DNA from: Pseudomonas fluorescens
Lineage (GTDB): Bacteria > Pseudomonadota > Gammaproteobacteria > Pseudomonadales > Pseudomonadaceae
Direction of reading: 5' to 3'
DNA length: 64,000 nucleotides
Assembly (NCBI RefSeq): GCF_902497895.1
Contig: NZ_CABVHQ010000005.1
Span: 1-64,000 of the forward strand
Shown piece after piece: positions 17,099 through 26,548 of this stretch. The position numbers and the translations under genes are program-made. The notes below the pieces were generated by a model, which was given only the letters and a program-made list of their open reading frames with translations, was not told where the DNA came from and made no database searches. Each line of letters begins with the position of its first letter. The first letter of the stretch is position 1.

Positions 17099-17436
17099 GC
17101 AATCCCGCTCCATACCGTCGAATCAGTCGAATACCACCTTAAATAAAATGAACAATGGACAGTAAAAAAACAATAACAAACCTGATAAAAACTCTTTTTT
17201 TCTTACGACCTTACTGCCTCCTACAACACCCTCGGAAACACCCTAAAACAATTGAATAAAATGCTTTCAGCAATGTCCTACACAATCATTTATCCGTTAT
17301 TTTTTCTCTCGATATCACCCGCTACGCAAAATAGAAAGTTTGACGATTCATGAACGCAAACCAGCAGAAAATCCTTCGGGCTGGCAGAATTGCACTTTGT
17401 CAGCCTTCACCGCGCTCAAGCGCCAGGAACCTTCCC
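17099..17436. promoter_or_regulatory. AT-rich divergent promoter region
   Basis: 338 bp of visibly low GC with poly-A and poly-T runs (around 17164-17205 and 17300-17312), unlike the rest of the window. It separates the zinc-ribbon gene (minus) from the 118-aa gene (plus) and should carry promoters for both. I cannot fix a -10/-35 pair with confidence. Confidence 0.55.
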
Positions 17437-17793
17437 ATGCAACTGACCACCGCCCACCTGATCGCCAACCCCTGCGATGACGAAGAAGACAACATGGCCA
17501 TGCTCTGCTGCCACAGCGACAAGGGCGAGATGTTCCTGATGACCCGCTACCCGGACGAGGATGAAGTCGAGATCACCCTCGACGGCGAACCTTCGACCCT
17601 GGATGGCTTGAAAGTCACCCTCAGCGCCGACCGCCTGTTGATCGAAATCGGCGCCGCCGATGCCGATGCCCTGAATGGCGACGACCATCTGGAAATCCAC
17701 CACGGTACCGCCGCCTCGGACCTGCCCGAAGTCGAAGAAACCCTGCAAAACATCCTCAAAGGCACTGGCATCTATATCAGCCAGCTGGCCTGA
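17437..17793 (+). CDS. Conserved hypothetical acidic protein (118 aa)
   Basis: 118 residues from the ATG at 17437 (MQLTTAHLIANPCDDEED), with an AGGAA site 7 nt upstream; 29 further upstream codons are open but lack a site. It is strongly acidic (DEEDN, YPDEDEVEITLDGEPSTLDG) and beta-rich, with no signal peptide. It precedes the MoxR operon, as PA3069 does in PAO1 by my recollection, but a 392-bp gap with REP arms separates them, so it is probably a separate transcript. Function unknown. Confidence 0.75.
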   Translation: MQLTTAHLIANPCDDEEDNMAMLCCHSDKGEMFLMTRYPDEDEVEITLDGEPSTLDGLKVTLSADRLLIEIGAADADALNGDDHLEIHHGTAASDLPEVEETLQNILKGTGIYISQLA

Positions 17794-18185
17794 TAAACCG
17801 CTTCGCGAGCATGGCCCGGGAGCAAGATCAAAAGATCGCAGCCTGCGGCAGCTCCTACGGGGGTTGCGTACAACCGATCAATCAGGGTTGTACCCGGTCG
17901 GCGTAGGAGCTGGCGCAGCCTGCGATCTTTTGGCGGTTTCGGGGATGCCGAAGAGCAAGATCAGAAGATCGCAGCCTGCGGCAGCTCCTACAGGGCTGGC
18001 GTCCGCAAGAGCACCATTTCCTCCCTGCCATGCAAAAAAACCTTCGATTACACAAATCCCCCGCACAAATGCCGAAAAACCCCTGATCGCCGTTAGTCGT
18101 CACCCCCTGCTATGGATTAAAGTAACGCCCCCAGCCCTGGCGTTATTCGAACGTCTTTGCTCACCCTCTCCAGGAACAGTCATCG
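17794..18185. other. Gap before moxR: REPIN and leader region
   Basis: 392 bp. REPIN arms occupy 17830-17991, leaving about 190 bp (17992-18185) for the moxR promoter and leader. The moxR ribosome site is AGGAA at 18171-18175. No gene seen. Confidence 0.55.
17830..17991. repeat. REPIN (family A) plus single arm
   Basis: Left arm 17830-17858 and right arm 17903-17931. The spacer carries a perfect eight-pair hairpin GTACAACC/GGTTGTAC, a compensated version of the GTGCACCC/GGGTGCAC hairpin at 122-155. A further single left arm lies at 17963-17991. Confidence 0.9.
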
Positions 18186-19145
<960 letters not shown>

Positions 19146-19150
19146 CTCCG

Positions 19151-20089
19151 ATGAACACCAACCTGGAACCCGGTATCCGCATCAGCCTCGCCGAGCTGAT
19201 AGGGATGCGCCATCGCGTGCGTGAAGTGCAGTTGTTCTCCACGCCGAACCAGCGCAGCCCGCTGATCGGCCTGCACCACTCGAAACTGCGCGGACGCGGG
19301 GTGGACTTCGACCAGGTGCGGGTCTACCAGGCTGGCGACGATGTGCGGACCATCGACTGGCGCGTCACCGCGCGGACCCAGGAACCCCACACCAAGCTGT
19401 TCCATGAAGAGCGCGAACGGCCGATCTTCATCATGGTCGAACAGAGCCATCGACTGTTTTTCGGCTCCGGCCTGATGTTCAAATCGGTGCTCGCCGCCCA
19501 GGCCGCGGCCCTGATCGGCTGGGCGGCGCTGGGTCATAACGACCGGGTCGGCGGGCTGGTGTTCGGCGACAACGAGCACTATGAAATCAAGCCGCGACGC
19601 AGCAAGCAGAGCCTGTTGCAACTGCTCAACCGCCTGGTGCGGGTCAACCAGTCGCTGCACAGCGAAATCGAGCCGAACCGTGATGCCTTCGGTATCGCCC
19701 TGCGTCGGGCCCGGGAAGTGTTGCGTCCCGGCAGTCTGGTGATCGTGATCTGCGATGAGCGGGCCTTGGCCGATGGCGTCGAGCAACAACTGAGCCTGCT
19801 GTCCCGGCATTGCGACCTGCTGTTGCTGCCGTTGTCCGACCCGCTGGACCATGCCCTGCCCGCCGCCGGACTGCTACGTTTCGCCGAGCGTGGCGCGCAG
19901 CTGGAACTGGACACGCTGAACTACGAGTTGCGCCAGGCCTATCGCGCCCAGGGCGAAGCACGCATTGCTCACTGGGAGTTGCTCGCGCAGAAACTGCGGG
20001 TGCCGTTGATGCCCTTGAGCACCCAGAGCGAGATGGTCGACCAGCTGCGTGATTACCTCAATCCCCAGCGTCCGGGGAAAACCCGATGA
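19151..20089 (+). CDS. DUF58 domain protein
   Basis: 312 residues, start ATG at 19151 five bases after the moxR stop. The DUF58 signature region DFDQVRVYQAGDDVRTIDWR is clear near residues 50-75, followed by a VWA-like fold (RPIFIMVEQSHRLFFGSG) in which the MIDAS serines are only partly kept. No membrane segment. Within MoxR operons DUF58 proteins are thought to be partners of the ATPase. The stop overlaps the next start by 4 bp. Confidence 0.9.
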   Translation: MNTNLEPGIRISLAELIGMRHRVREVQLFSTPNQRSPLIGLHHSKLRGRGVDFDQVRVYQAGDDVRTIDWRVTARTQEPHTKLFHEERERPIFIMVEQSHRLFFGSGLMFKSVLAAQAAALIGWAALGHNDRVGGLVFGDNEHYEIKPRRSKQSLLQLLNRLVRVNQSLHSEIEPNRDAFGIALRRAREVLRPGSLVIVICDERALADGVEQQLSLLSRHCDLLLLPLSDPLDHALPAAGLLRFAERGAQLELDTLNYELRQAYRAQGEARIAHWELLAQKLRVPLMPLSTQSEMVDQLRDYLNPQRPGKTR

Positions 20090-20580
20090 GCAGCCTCGAC
20101 CAACTGCAACCCTTGATCTCCCCGCCGCCGATTGGCTTCTGGCCGCCCGCGCCGGGATGGTGGCTGCTGTTGATCCTCCTGCCGCTGTTGGGTTTCGGTG
20201 TTTGGCAACTGCGGCACTTGTTACCGGGCAAACGTCCGTTGGTCCGTGCCGAGCAACCCCTTGATCCTTTGCGCGTGGCGGCCCTGGCCGAGTTGGCCCT
20301 GATGCCTAAACCCTATGACGGCGCGCCCGCTGGTGCCTGGCTGCAACAACTCAACGGGCTGCTCAAACGCCTGTGCCGCAACGATTACCCCTACAGCCAG
20401 AGCCACACCCTCAATGGCCGCAAATGGCTGGCGTTTCTCGACAACCGTTGCCCGGCTGCCGGCCTGACCCGCTGGATGGTGTTGGTCGAGGGCGCCTACA
20501 AACCCGAATGCAAACTCGATGACAAGGCCATCGCCGGCCTGACCCAAGCGGTCGACACCTGGATACGCAAGCATGTTTGA
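20086..20580 (+). CDS. DUF4381 membrane protein
   Basis: 164 residues. One membrane segment near residues 25-43 (GWWLLLILLPLLGFGVWQL), then a cytoplasmic helical domain with LKRLCRNDYPYSQSHTLNGR. This is the small DUF4381 component of MoxR/Bat operons. It overlaps the DUF58 stop by 4 bp and the next VWA gene by 8 bp, consistent with coupled translation and a stoichiometric complex. Confidence 0.87.
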   Translation: MSSLDQLQPLISPPPIGFWPPAPGWWLLLILLPLLGFGVWQLRHLLPGKRPLVRAEQPLDPLRVAALAELALMPKPYDGAPAGAWLQQLNGLLKRLCRNDYPYSQSHTLNGRKWLAFLDNRCPAAGLTRWMVLVEGAYKPECKLDDKAIAGLTQAVDTWIRKHV

Positions 20581-21646
20581 GTTCGCCTGGCCATGGATCT
20601 TCGCCCTGCTGCCACTGCCCTGGCTGTTGCGGGTGCTGCTGCCGGCAGCCGACAGTGGCGAGCCGGCACTGAAAGTCAGCTTTCTCGCCGACCTTGAGGG
20701 CCTGGCCCGACGTCGCGCCCGGGCCAATCTGCCGGCCTGGCGCCAGCAGACACCGTTTCTGCTGCTCTGGCTGCTGCTGTTGATCGCCGCCGCACGCCCG
20801 CAGTGGCTGGGTGAGCCCTTGCCGGTTGCCGCCAGTGGCCGTGACCTGCTGGTGGCGGTGGATGTGTCCGGTTCCATGGACTTTCCCGACATGCAGTGGC
20901 AAGACGAGGACGTCAGCCGCCTGACGCTGGTCAAGCACCTGCTGGGAGACTTTCTCGAAGACCGCGAAGGCGATCGAGTCGGCTTGATCCTGTTTGGCAG
21001 CCAGGCTTATCTGCAGGCGCCGCTGACCTTTGACCGCCGCACCGTGCGCATCTGGCTGGACGAAGCGCGGATCGGCATCGCCGGCAAGAACACCGCCATC
21101 GGCGACGCCATCGGCCTGGCCGTCAAACGTCTGCGCCAACGTCCGGCACAAAGCCGGGTGCTGATTCTGGTCACCGACGGCGCGAACAATGGTGGCGAGA
21201 TCAACCCGATCACCGCGGCGCGGCTGGCCTTCGAAGAAGGCGTGACCATCTACCCGATCGGCATCGGCGCCGACCCGGACAGCGGCACGCTGAGTTTTCT
21301 TGGACTGAACCCGAGCCTGGACCTTGACGAACCGGCCTTGAAGGAAATTGCCGAAGTGACTGGCGGGCGCTACTTGCGTGCCCGCAATGGCGAAGAATTG
21401 CAAGCGATCAAGGAAACCCTCGACCAGCTTGAACCCGTCACCCAACAACCCACCCAGGCCCGCCCTGCCCAGGCGCTGTACCATTGGCCCCTGGCTGGGG
21501 CATTGCTGCTGAGCATGCTGTGGGTGGTTCGCGCGCGCTGGCCGGACAACCCCCTGCAGCGTTTGTTCATCAGGGAGCACTTTTTGCAACAACACCCTGA
21601 CTGGCGCCAGCGGCTCAAACGCCTGCGACTGCGGAGGCGCCGATGA
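20573..21646 (+). CDS. BatA-like VWA-domain membrane protein
   Basis: 357 residues. Two N-terminal membrane segments (about 5-22 and 58-75), a VWA domain with intact MIDAS motif DVSGSMDFPD near residue 98 and the later TDGANNGGEI, then a C-terminal membrane helix near 300-320 and a basic tail (LKRLRLRRRR). The metal site should bind Mg2+/Mn2+ and a protein ligand on the periplasmic side. It overlaps the upstream and downstream genes. Confidence 0.92.
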   Translation: MFEFAWPWIFALLPLPWLLRVLLPAADSGEPALKVSFLADLEGLARRRARANLPAWRQQTPFLLLWLLLLIAAARPQWLGEPLPVAASGRDLLVAVDVSGSMDFPDMQWQDEDVSRLTLVKHLLGDFLEDREGDRVGLILFGSQAYLQAPLTFDRRTVRIWLDEARIGIAGKNTAIGDAIGLAVKRLRQRPAQSRVLILVTDGANNGGEINPITAARLAFEEGVTIYPIGIGADPDSGTLSFLGLNPSLDLDEPALKEIAEVTGGRYLRARNGEELQAIKETLDQLEPVTQQPTQARPAQALYHWPLAGALLLSMLWVVRARWPDNPLQRLFIREHFLQQHPDWRQRLKRLRLRRRR

Positions 21647-23382
21647 TCGCCCTCTGGCCGCACTGGTTCCGTCCCTGGTGGTTGCTGCTGTTACCGCTGC
21701 TGGGCTGGTTGCTCTGGCAACTCTGGCACCGGCAAAAGCGCGCCGGCCGCTGGCAGATGATCCTGCCCCCGGCCTTTCACGCCGCCTTGCTCAGCGCAGG
21801 CAAAGCTCGCGAAAGCAAGTTGCCCTGGGTCGCCCTCGGCCTGGCCTGGGTTCTGGCGATTCTGGCCCTGCTCGGCCCGAGCTGGCAGCGGGTTGAACAG
21901 ACCAGCCAGAAGCCCGCCGACCCGCTGGTGGTGCTGCTGGAACTGACTCCGGAAATGCTCGCCACGGATGTTGCGCCGAACCGCCTGGAGCAGGCCCGGC
22001 GCAAGCTGCTGGACCTGCTGCAGCAGCGCAGCGATGCGCAAACCGCGATCATCGTCTACGCCGGCAGCGCGCACACCCTGGTGCCGTTGTCGGATGATCT
22101 GGCCACCAGCCACAACCTGCTGGAAGCGCTGAAACCCTCGATCATGCCTGAGGTCGGCCATCGCGCCGACCTGGCAGTGGAAAAAGCCCTGACCCTGCTC
22201 GAACGCGGTGCCCTCGGCCAGGGCCGGGTACTGCTGATCGGCTCATCGCTCACCGAGCAGGAACGCCAAGGGATTCGTCAGACCCTCGGCGGCCAGGCAC
22301 CCCGGCTATTGATACTCGGCATCGGTAGCAGCGAAGGTGCGCCGGTGGCTGAGGAAGACGGCAGTTTCCTCAAGGATGCCCAGGGCGCAATTCTCGTCTC
22401 GCGCCTGGACGGGCCAAGCCTCAAGGCCTTTGCCAACGAATTGGGCGGGCGCTACCGCCAGGCACGCCTGGACGATAACGATCTGCGCGGCCTGGGGCTG
22501 CTCGACGACCCGCGCAGCGTGCGCAATGACGGCCAGACCCTGCGCCTGGACACCTGGGCCGATCAGGGCTACTGGCTGCTGCTGCCGTTGTTGCTGCTCG
22601 CTGCTTGTGCCGGGCGCCGGGGCTGGCTGTTTTGCCTGCCATTGCTGTTTATGCTGCCGCAACCGAGCTACGCCTTCGAATTCACCGATCTGTGGTTGCG
22701 CCCGGATCAGCAGGGCCAGCACCTGCTCAAGCAAAAACGCCCCGCCGAAGCCGCCAAACACTTCGAAGACCCGCAATGGCAAGGCGTTGCGCTCTATGAA
22801 GCGGAAAATTACAGTGCTGCCGCTCAGCGCTTCGCCCAAGGCAGTGACGCCCACGCCCACTACAATCGTGGCAATGCCCTGGCCAGGAGCGGTGAACTGG
22901 AAGCCGCCCTGGATGCCTACGAACAGGCACTGGAGCGCCAACCGGACTTACGCCCCGCGCTGAAGAATAAAGCCCTGGTGGAAAGCCTGCTGAAACAGCA
23001 GCAACTAGCGGCGCAAAACCAGGCGCAAAAGACCGAGGACGCTGACGCCGAGCCCGCCACACAAAACCCGCCAGCGGACGCAGCCACTCAACCCTCGACC
23101 GCGGACGAACAGAAGGACGGCACGCAGGCGCCCTCGGCGGACAGCGATCATCAGGCACCCGGCACTCCACCACCGGGCAAAAACGAAGTACCGGGCAGCG
23201 AACCGGGGGACGAACTGAGCACCACGCCGCCCCTCAGGCCCGCCGAGGGCCGCATCGACAGCGAGCATCGGCAGGCACTGGAACAATGGCTGCGGCAGAT
23301 TCCGGATGACCCGGGTGAACTGCTCAGGCGCAAATTCTGGTACGAACAGCAGCAACATCAGGATCAGGGAAAAACTCGATGA
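21643..23382 (+). CDS. BatB/BatC-like VWA-TPR protein with degenerate MIDAS
   Basis: 579 residues. N-terminal membrane segments (about 8-24 and 62-82), a VWA domain (85-285), another hydrophobic pair (307-345), a TPR stretch (ENYSAAAQRFAQGSDAHAHY onward, 385-455) and a disordered Pro/Ala/Asp-rich tail. It looks like a BatB-BatC fusion. The place where DxSxS should stand reads LLELTPEM, so the metal-binding MIDAS is lost in this copy while the BatA-like neighbour keeps it. It overlaps both neighbours by 4 bp. Confidence 0.9.
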   Translation: MIALWPHWFRPWWLLLLPLLGWLLWQLWHRQKRAGRWQMILPPAFHAALLSAGKARESKLPWVALGLAWVLAILALLGPSWQRVEQTSQKPADPLVVLLELTPEMLATDVAPNRLEQARRKLLDLLQQRSDAQTAIIVYAGSAHTLVPLSDDLATSHNLLEALKPSIMPEVGHRADLAVEKALTLLERGALGQGRVLLIGSSLTEQERQGIRQTLGGQAPRLLILGIGSSEGAPVAEEDGSFLKDAQGAILVSRLDGPSLKAFANELGGRYRQARLDDNDLRGLGLLDDPRSVRNDGQTLRLDTWADQGYWLLLPLLLLAACAGRRGWLFCLPLLFMLPQPSYAFEFTDLWLRPDQQGQHLLKQKRPAEAAKHFEDPQWQGVALYEAENYSAAAQRFAQGSDAHAHYNRGNALARSGELEAALDAYEQALERQPDLRPALKNKALVESLLKQQQLAAQNQAQKTEDADAEPATQNPPADAATQPSTADEQKDGTQAPSADSDHQAPGTPPPGKNEVPGSEPGDELSTTPPLRPAEGRIDSEHRQALEQWLRQIPDDPGELLRRKFWYEQQQHQDQGKTR

Positions 23383-25022
23383 CCCGCTTCACCGCCCTCT
23401 TGCTCGCACTCCTGCTCTGGACCTGTCAGGCCCAGGCTGCAGGGCTGGTTGCCAGCGTGGATCGCAGCCGCCTGAACTCCGGCGAAACAGTCGAACTGAC
23501 CCTCGAGTCCAAGGATGTCACGCTGTTTGGCAAACCGGACCTGAGTCCGCTGGACGCACTGTTCGAAGTACGCGGCACCCGTCAGGTCAACCAACTCACC
23601 ACATTGAATGGCGACACCCGCGCCACCACCCGCTGGATCATCACCCTGCTGCCCAGACACAGCGGCACCGTGGAAATCCCGCCGTTGCAACTGGGCGATA
23701 TCAAAAGCCAGGCGATCAGCCTGCACGTGCTCGAAAGCCCGAGCCAGGACAACGCGAACAAGCTGGCTCCGGTGTTCATCGATGCCAGTCTCGACCAGGA
23801 CAGCGTCTACGTGCAGGCCCAGGCGGTCCTGACCCTGCGCATTTATCACTCGGTGTCGCTGTATGACGACAGCAGCCTGACACCCTTGCAGATTGCCGAT
23901 GCGCGTATCGAACAGCTGGGCGAGTCGCGCACCTACGAAAAAGTCATCAACGGCCTGCGCCATGGCGTGATCGAACAGCGTTACGCAATCTATCCGCAAC
24001 ACAGCGGCGAGCTGAAAATCCCGCCACTGATGTTCAGTGCCACCCTGGTCGATTCCCAACCGCTCCAGGAGCCAGCACCTTTTGGCCCGAAACAGGGCAA
24101 GCTGATGCGCGTCAGCTCCGCCGAGATCCCGCTGACCGTCAAGGCCAAACCCGCCGACTACCCGGCCAACATACCCTGGTTGCCGGCACGCAGCCTGAGC
24201 CTGAGCGAAAGCTGGAGCCCGGAGCCGGATCACAGCCAGGTCGGCGACTCCCTGACCCGCAGCCTGACCCTCAAGGCTGAAGGCCTGTCCGGCTCACAAC
24301 TGCCGCCCCTGCCGGCCACCGATGTCAACGGTTTGCGCCGTTACCCGGACCAGCCGGTGCTGAGCAACCAGAACAGCGAGCGCGGGCTGATCGGCAGTCG
24401 CGAAGAGCGCGAAGCCCTGGTGCCCAATCGCAGCGGCCCGATCGAGCTGCCGGCGGTGGAAGTGGTCTGGTGGAACACCTTTGAGGATCACCTGGAACGC
24501 AGCAGCCTGCCGGCCCGGACCCTGCAAGTCGCGAACAACCCAACCCTGATGGTCGACACCCCCACCGGCAAAACATCAGCGACTTCGGCCGCTGGCAACG
24601 CCACTCTCTGGCGCTGGCAACTCAGCAGCCTGATTCTGGCCTGCACCACCCTGCTCGGCTTTGGCCTGTGGTGGCGTGCCCGTTGGCAACCGGCGATCCT
24701 GCGTGCCGCACAGACCGGCCCCAGCCCACGGACCCTGCTCGACGACCTCAAGCGAGCGAGCCTGGCCAATGATCCGCAAGCGACCCGCCAGGCGCTGGAT
24801 GCCTGGGCCCGCCAGCAACCGGAAACCCTGGCCGACATGGCCGCACGCTTCGTGCCGCTGTCCGATGCTCTCGATGGTTTGAATGGTGCGCTGTACAGTG
24901 AAACCGGCCAGCATTGGCAAGGTGAAGAACTGTGGCGGGCGATCCGCGCCATCCCGATCACCGAGCGCGTTCAGGACCCAACGGGCGACAGCAGCAGCCT
25001 GCCGCCGCTCTACCCGAAATAA
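23379..25022 (+). CDS. BatD-like protein
   Basis: 547 residues. Signal peptide MTRFTALLLALLLWTCQAQA, a series of beta-sandwich repeats in the periplasm (about 22-400), one membrane helix near 408-430 (LSSLILACTTLLGFGLWW) and a cytoplasmic helical tail. This is the BatD component that closes MoxR/Bat operons, linked in other bacteria to oxidative or envelope stress tolerance. It overlaps the VWA-TPR gene by 4 bp. The operon ends at the REP element 25046-25178. Confidence 0.9.
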   Translation: MTRFTALLLALLLWTCQAQAAGLVASVDRSRLNSGETVELTLESKDVTLFGKPDLSPLDALFEVRGTRQVNQLTTLNGDTRATTRWIITLLPRHSGTVEIPPLQLGDIKSQAISLHVLESPSQDNANKLAPVFIDASLDQDSVYVQAQAVLTLRIYHSVSLYDDSSLTPLQIADARIEQLGESRTYEKVINGLRHGVIEQRYAIYPQHSGELKIPPLMFSATLVDSQPLQEPAPFGPKQGKLMRVSSAEIPLTVKAKPADYPANIPWLPARSLSLSESWSPEPDHSQVGDSLTRSLTLKAEGLSGSQLPPLPATDVNGLRRYPDQPVLSNQNSERGLIGSREEREALVPNRSGPIELPAVEVVWWNTFEDHLERSSLPARTLQVANNPTLMVDTPTGKTSATSAAGNATLWRWQLSSLILACTTLLGFGLWWRARWQPAILRAAQTGPSPRTLLDDLKRASLANDPQATRQALDAWARQQPETLADMAARFVPLSDALDGLNGALYSETGQHWQGEELWRAIRAIPITERVQDPTGDSSSLPPLYPK

Positions 25023-25045
25023 CCTTTCTGGTCGAGCGCTCCCCC

Positions 25046-25178
25046 TGTGGCGAGGGGGCTTGCCCCCGCTGGAGCGCGAAGCGGTCCTAAAATCAGGCAA
25101 TGGGTTCTTTCAGTTAGAATACAGGCACCGGTTTTACGACTGCTGCGCAGCCGAGCGGGGGCAAGCCCCCTCGCCACA
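25046..25178. repeat. REP family B inverted pair
   Basis: Perfect 25-bp arms at 25046-25070 and 25154-25178. The spacer again begins GGAGCGCGAAGCGGTCC and ends ACGACTGCTGCGCAGCCG, as in the element at 4695-4828. It lies between the batD stop and the sbcD promoter. Confidence 0.87.
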
Positions 25179-25307
25179 GGGGTCCTCGGACAGCTTGAGA
25201 GGACCCACATCAACCACCCCCTCTCGATTTTTTGCCAGTAAACTCTCTGCCCTTTCGCCGTTATCATTTCCCTCACGGCCATACCTTATTTTCAAGCGGA
25301 GTTTACC

Positions 25308-26546
25308 TTGCGTCTGTTTCACACCTCCGACTGGCACCTTGGGCAAAACCTGCACGGCCAGGAACGCGATTTCGAACACGCCTGCTTCCTCGACTGGCTG
25401 CTGCGGCAACTGGCCCAGCACACGCCGGACGTGCTGCTGATCGCCGGCGATATCTTCGACACGGTCAACCCGCCGGTCAAAGCCCAGGAACGCCTCTACG
25501 ACTTCATCGTCAGCGCCCATGAGCAGCAGCCACTGCTGACCATCGTGATGATCGCCGGCAACCACGATTCCGGTTCGCGCATCGAATTGCCAGCGCCGCT
25601 GATGCGGCGTTTACGCACGCATGCGCTGGGTCGGGTGCTGTGGCTGGATGATGGTCAACTGGACGCCGAGCGCCTGTTGCTGCCGCTGCCGGATGCCAGC
25701 GGCGAAATCGCCGGCTGGTGCCTGGCGCTGCCATTCCTGCGACCGGCCGAAGTCACCGGTGCGCATTTGGGCGACAACTACCTGCGCGGTATCGGTCAGG
25801 TTCACGAATGGCTGATCGAAGCGGCGAACGCCAAGCGCCAGCCGGGCCAGGCGCTGATCGCCATCAGCCACGCGCACATGGCCGGAGGTTCGGTGTCCGA
25901 AGACTCCGAGCGCAGTTTGATCATCGGTAACGCCGAAGCCCTGCCCGCCAGCCTGTTCGGGCCGAGTATCAGCTACGTCGCCCTCGGCCACTTGCACAAG
26001 CCGCAGAAGGTCAACGGTGAAGAGCGCATCCGCTACAGCGGCTCGCCGATTCCTTTGTCGTTCTCCGAGATTGGTTACCAGCACCAGATTCTTGATATCG
26101 AACTCAAGGGTGAAACCTTGATCAGCGTCGAACCCAGGTTGATCCCCCGCGCCGTCAACTTGCAACGCCTGGGCCCTGCGCCCTTGGCCGAGGTCCTGGG
26201 CCAATTGGCTGAGCTACCGAATATCGACCTGTTGGCCGATATCCAGCGCCAACCCTGGCTGGAAGTGCGGGTGCGCCTCGACGAGCCGCAGCCGGACCTG
26301 CGCCAGCAAGTGGAGACCGCGCTGCAAGGCAAGGCCGTGCGCCTGGTACGGATCGCCGCCGAATACGCTGGCAACGGCAGCCGCGAGGGTAGCGAGGATG
26401 GCAAGCAGTTGATCGAACTGGACCAACTGACCCCGCAGGAGCTGTTCAGCCGCGCCTGGAAGGAGAACTACGGCAGCGAGGTCGATGAACAGACCCTCAA
26501 GGACTTTGCCGTGCTGCTGCAAGACGTTCAGCTGGAGAGCGAATAA
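25308..26546 (+). CDS. sbcD: Exonuclease subunit SbcD
   Basis: 412 residues, the Mre11-type nuclease of the SbcCD complex that opens hairpins and trims blocked DNA ends. Phosphoesterase motifs are complete: SDWHLGQ (D8, H10), IAGDIFDTVNPP, AGNHDSG and SHAHMAGG, with GHLHKPQ further on. Initiation is at TTG (25308) with GGAG 7 nt before it; there is no nearer ATG giving the MRLFHTSDWHLG start. The gene is 2 bp from sbcC. Confidence 0.95.
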   Translation: MRLFHTSDWHLGQNLHGQERDFEHACFLDWLLRQLAQHTPDVLLIAGDIFDTVNPPVKAQERLYDFIVSAHEQQPLLTIVMIAGNHDSGSRIELPAPLMRRLRTHALGRVLWLDDGQLDAERLLLPLPDASGEIAGWCLALPFLRPAEVTGAHLGDNYLRGIGQVHEWLIEAANAKRQPGQALIAISHAHMAGGSVSEDSERSLIIGNAEALPASLFGPSISYVALGHLHKPQKVNGEERIRYSGSPIPLSFSEIGYQHQILDIELKGETLISVEPRLIPRAVNLQRLGPAPLAEVLGQLAELPNIDLLADIQRQPWLEVRVRLDEPQPDLRQQVETALQGKAVRLVRIAAEYAGNGSREGSEDGKQLIELDQLTPQELFSRAWKENYGSEVDEQTLKDFAVLLQDVQLESE

Positions 26547-26548
26547 CC

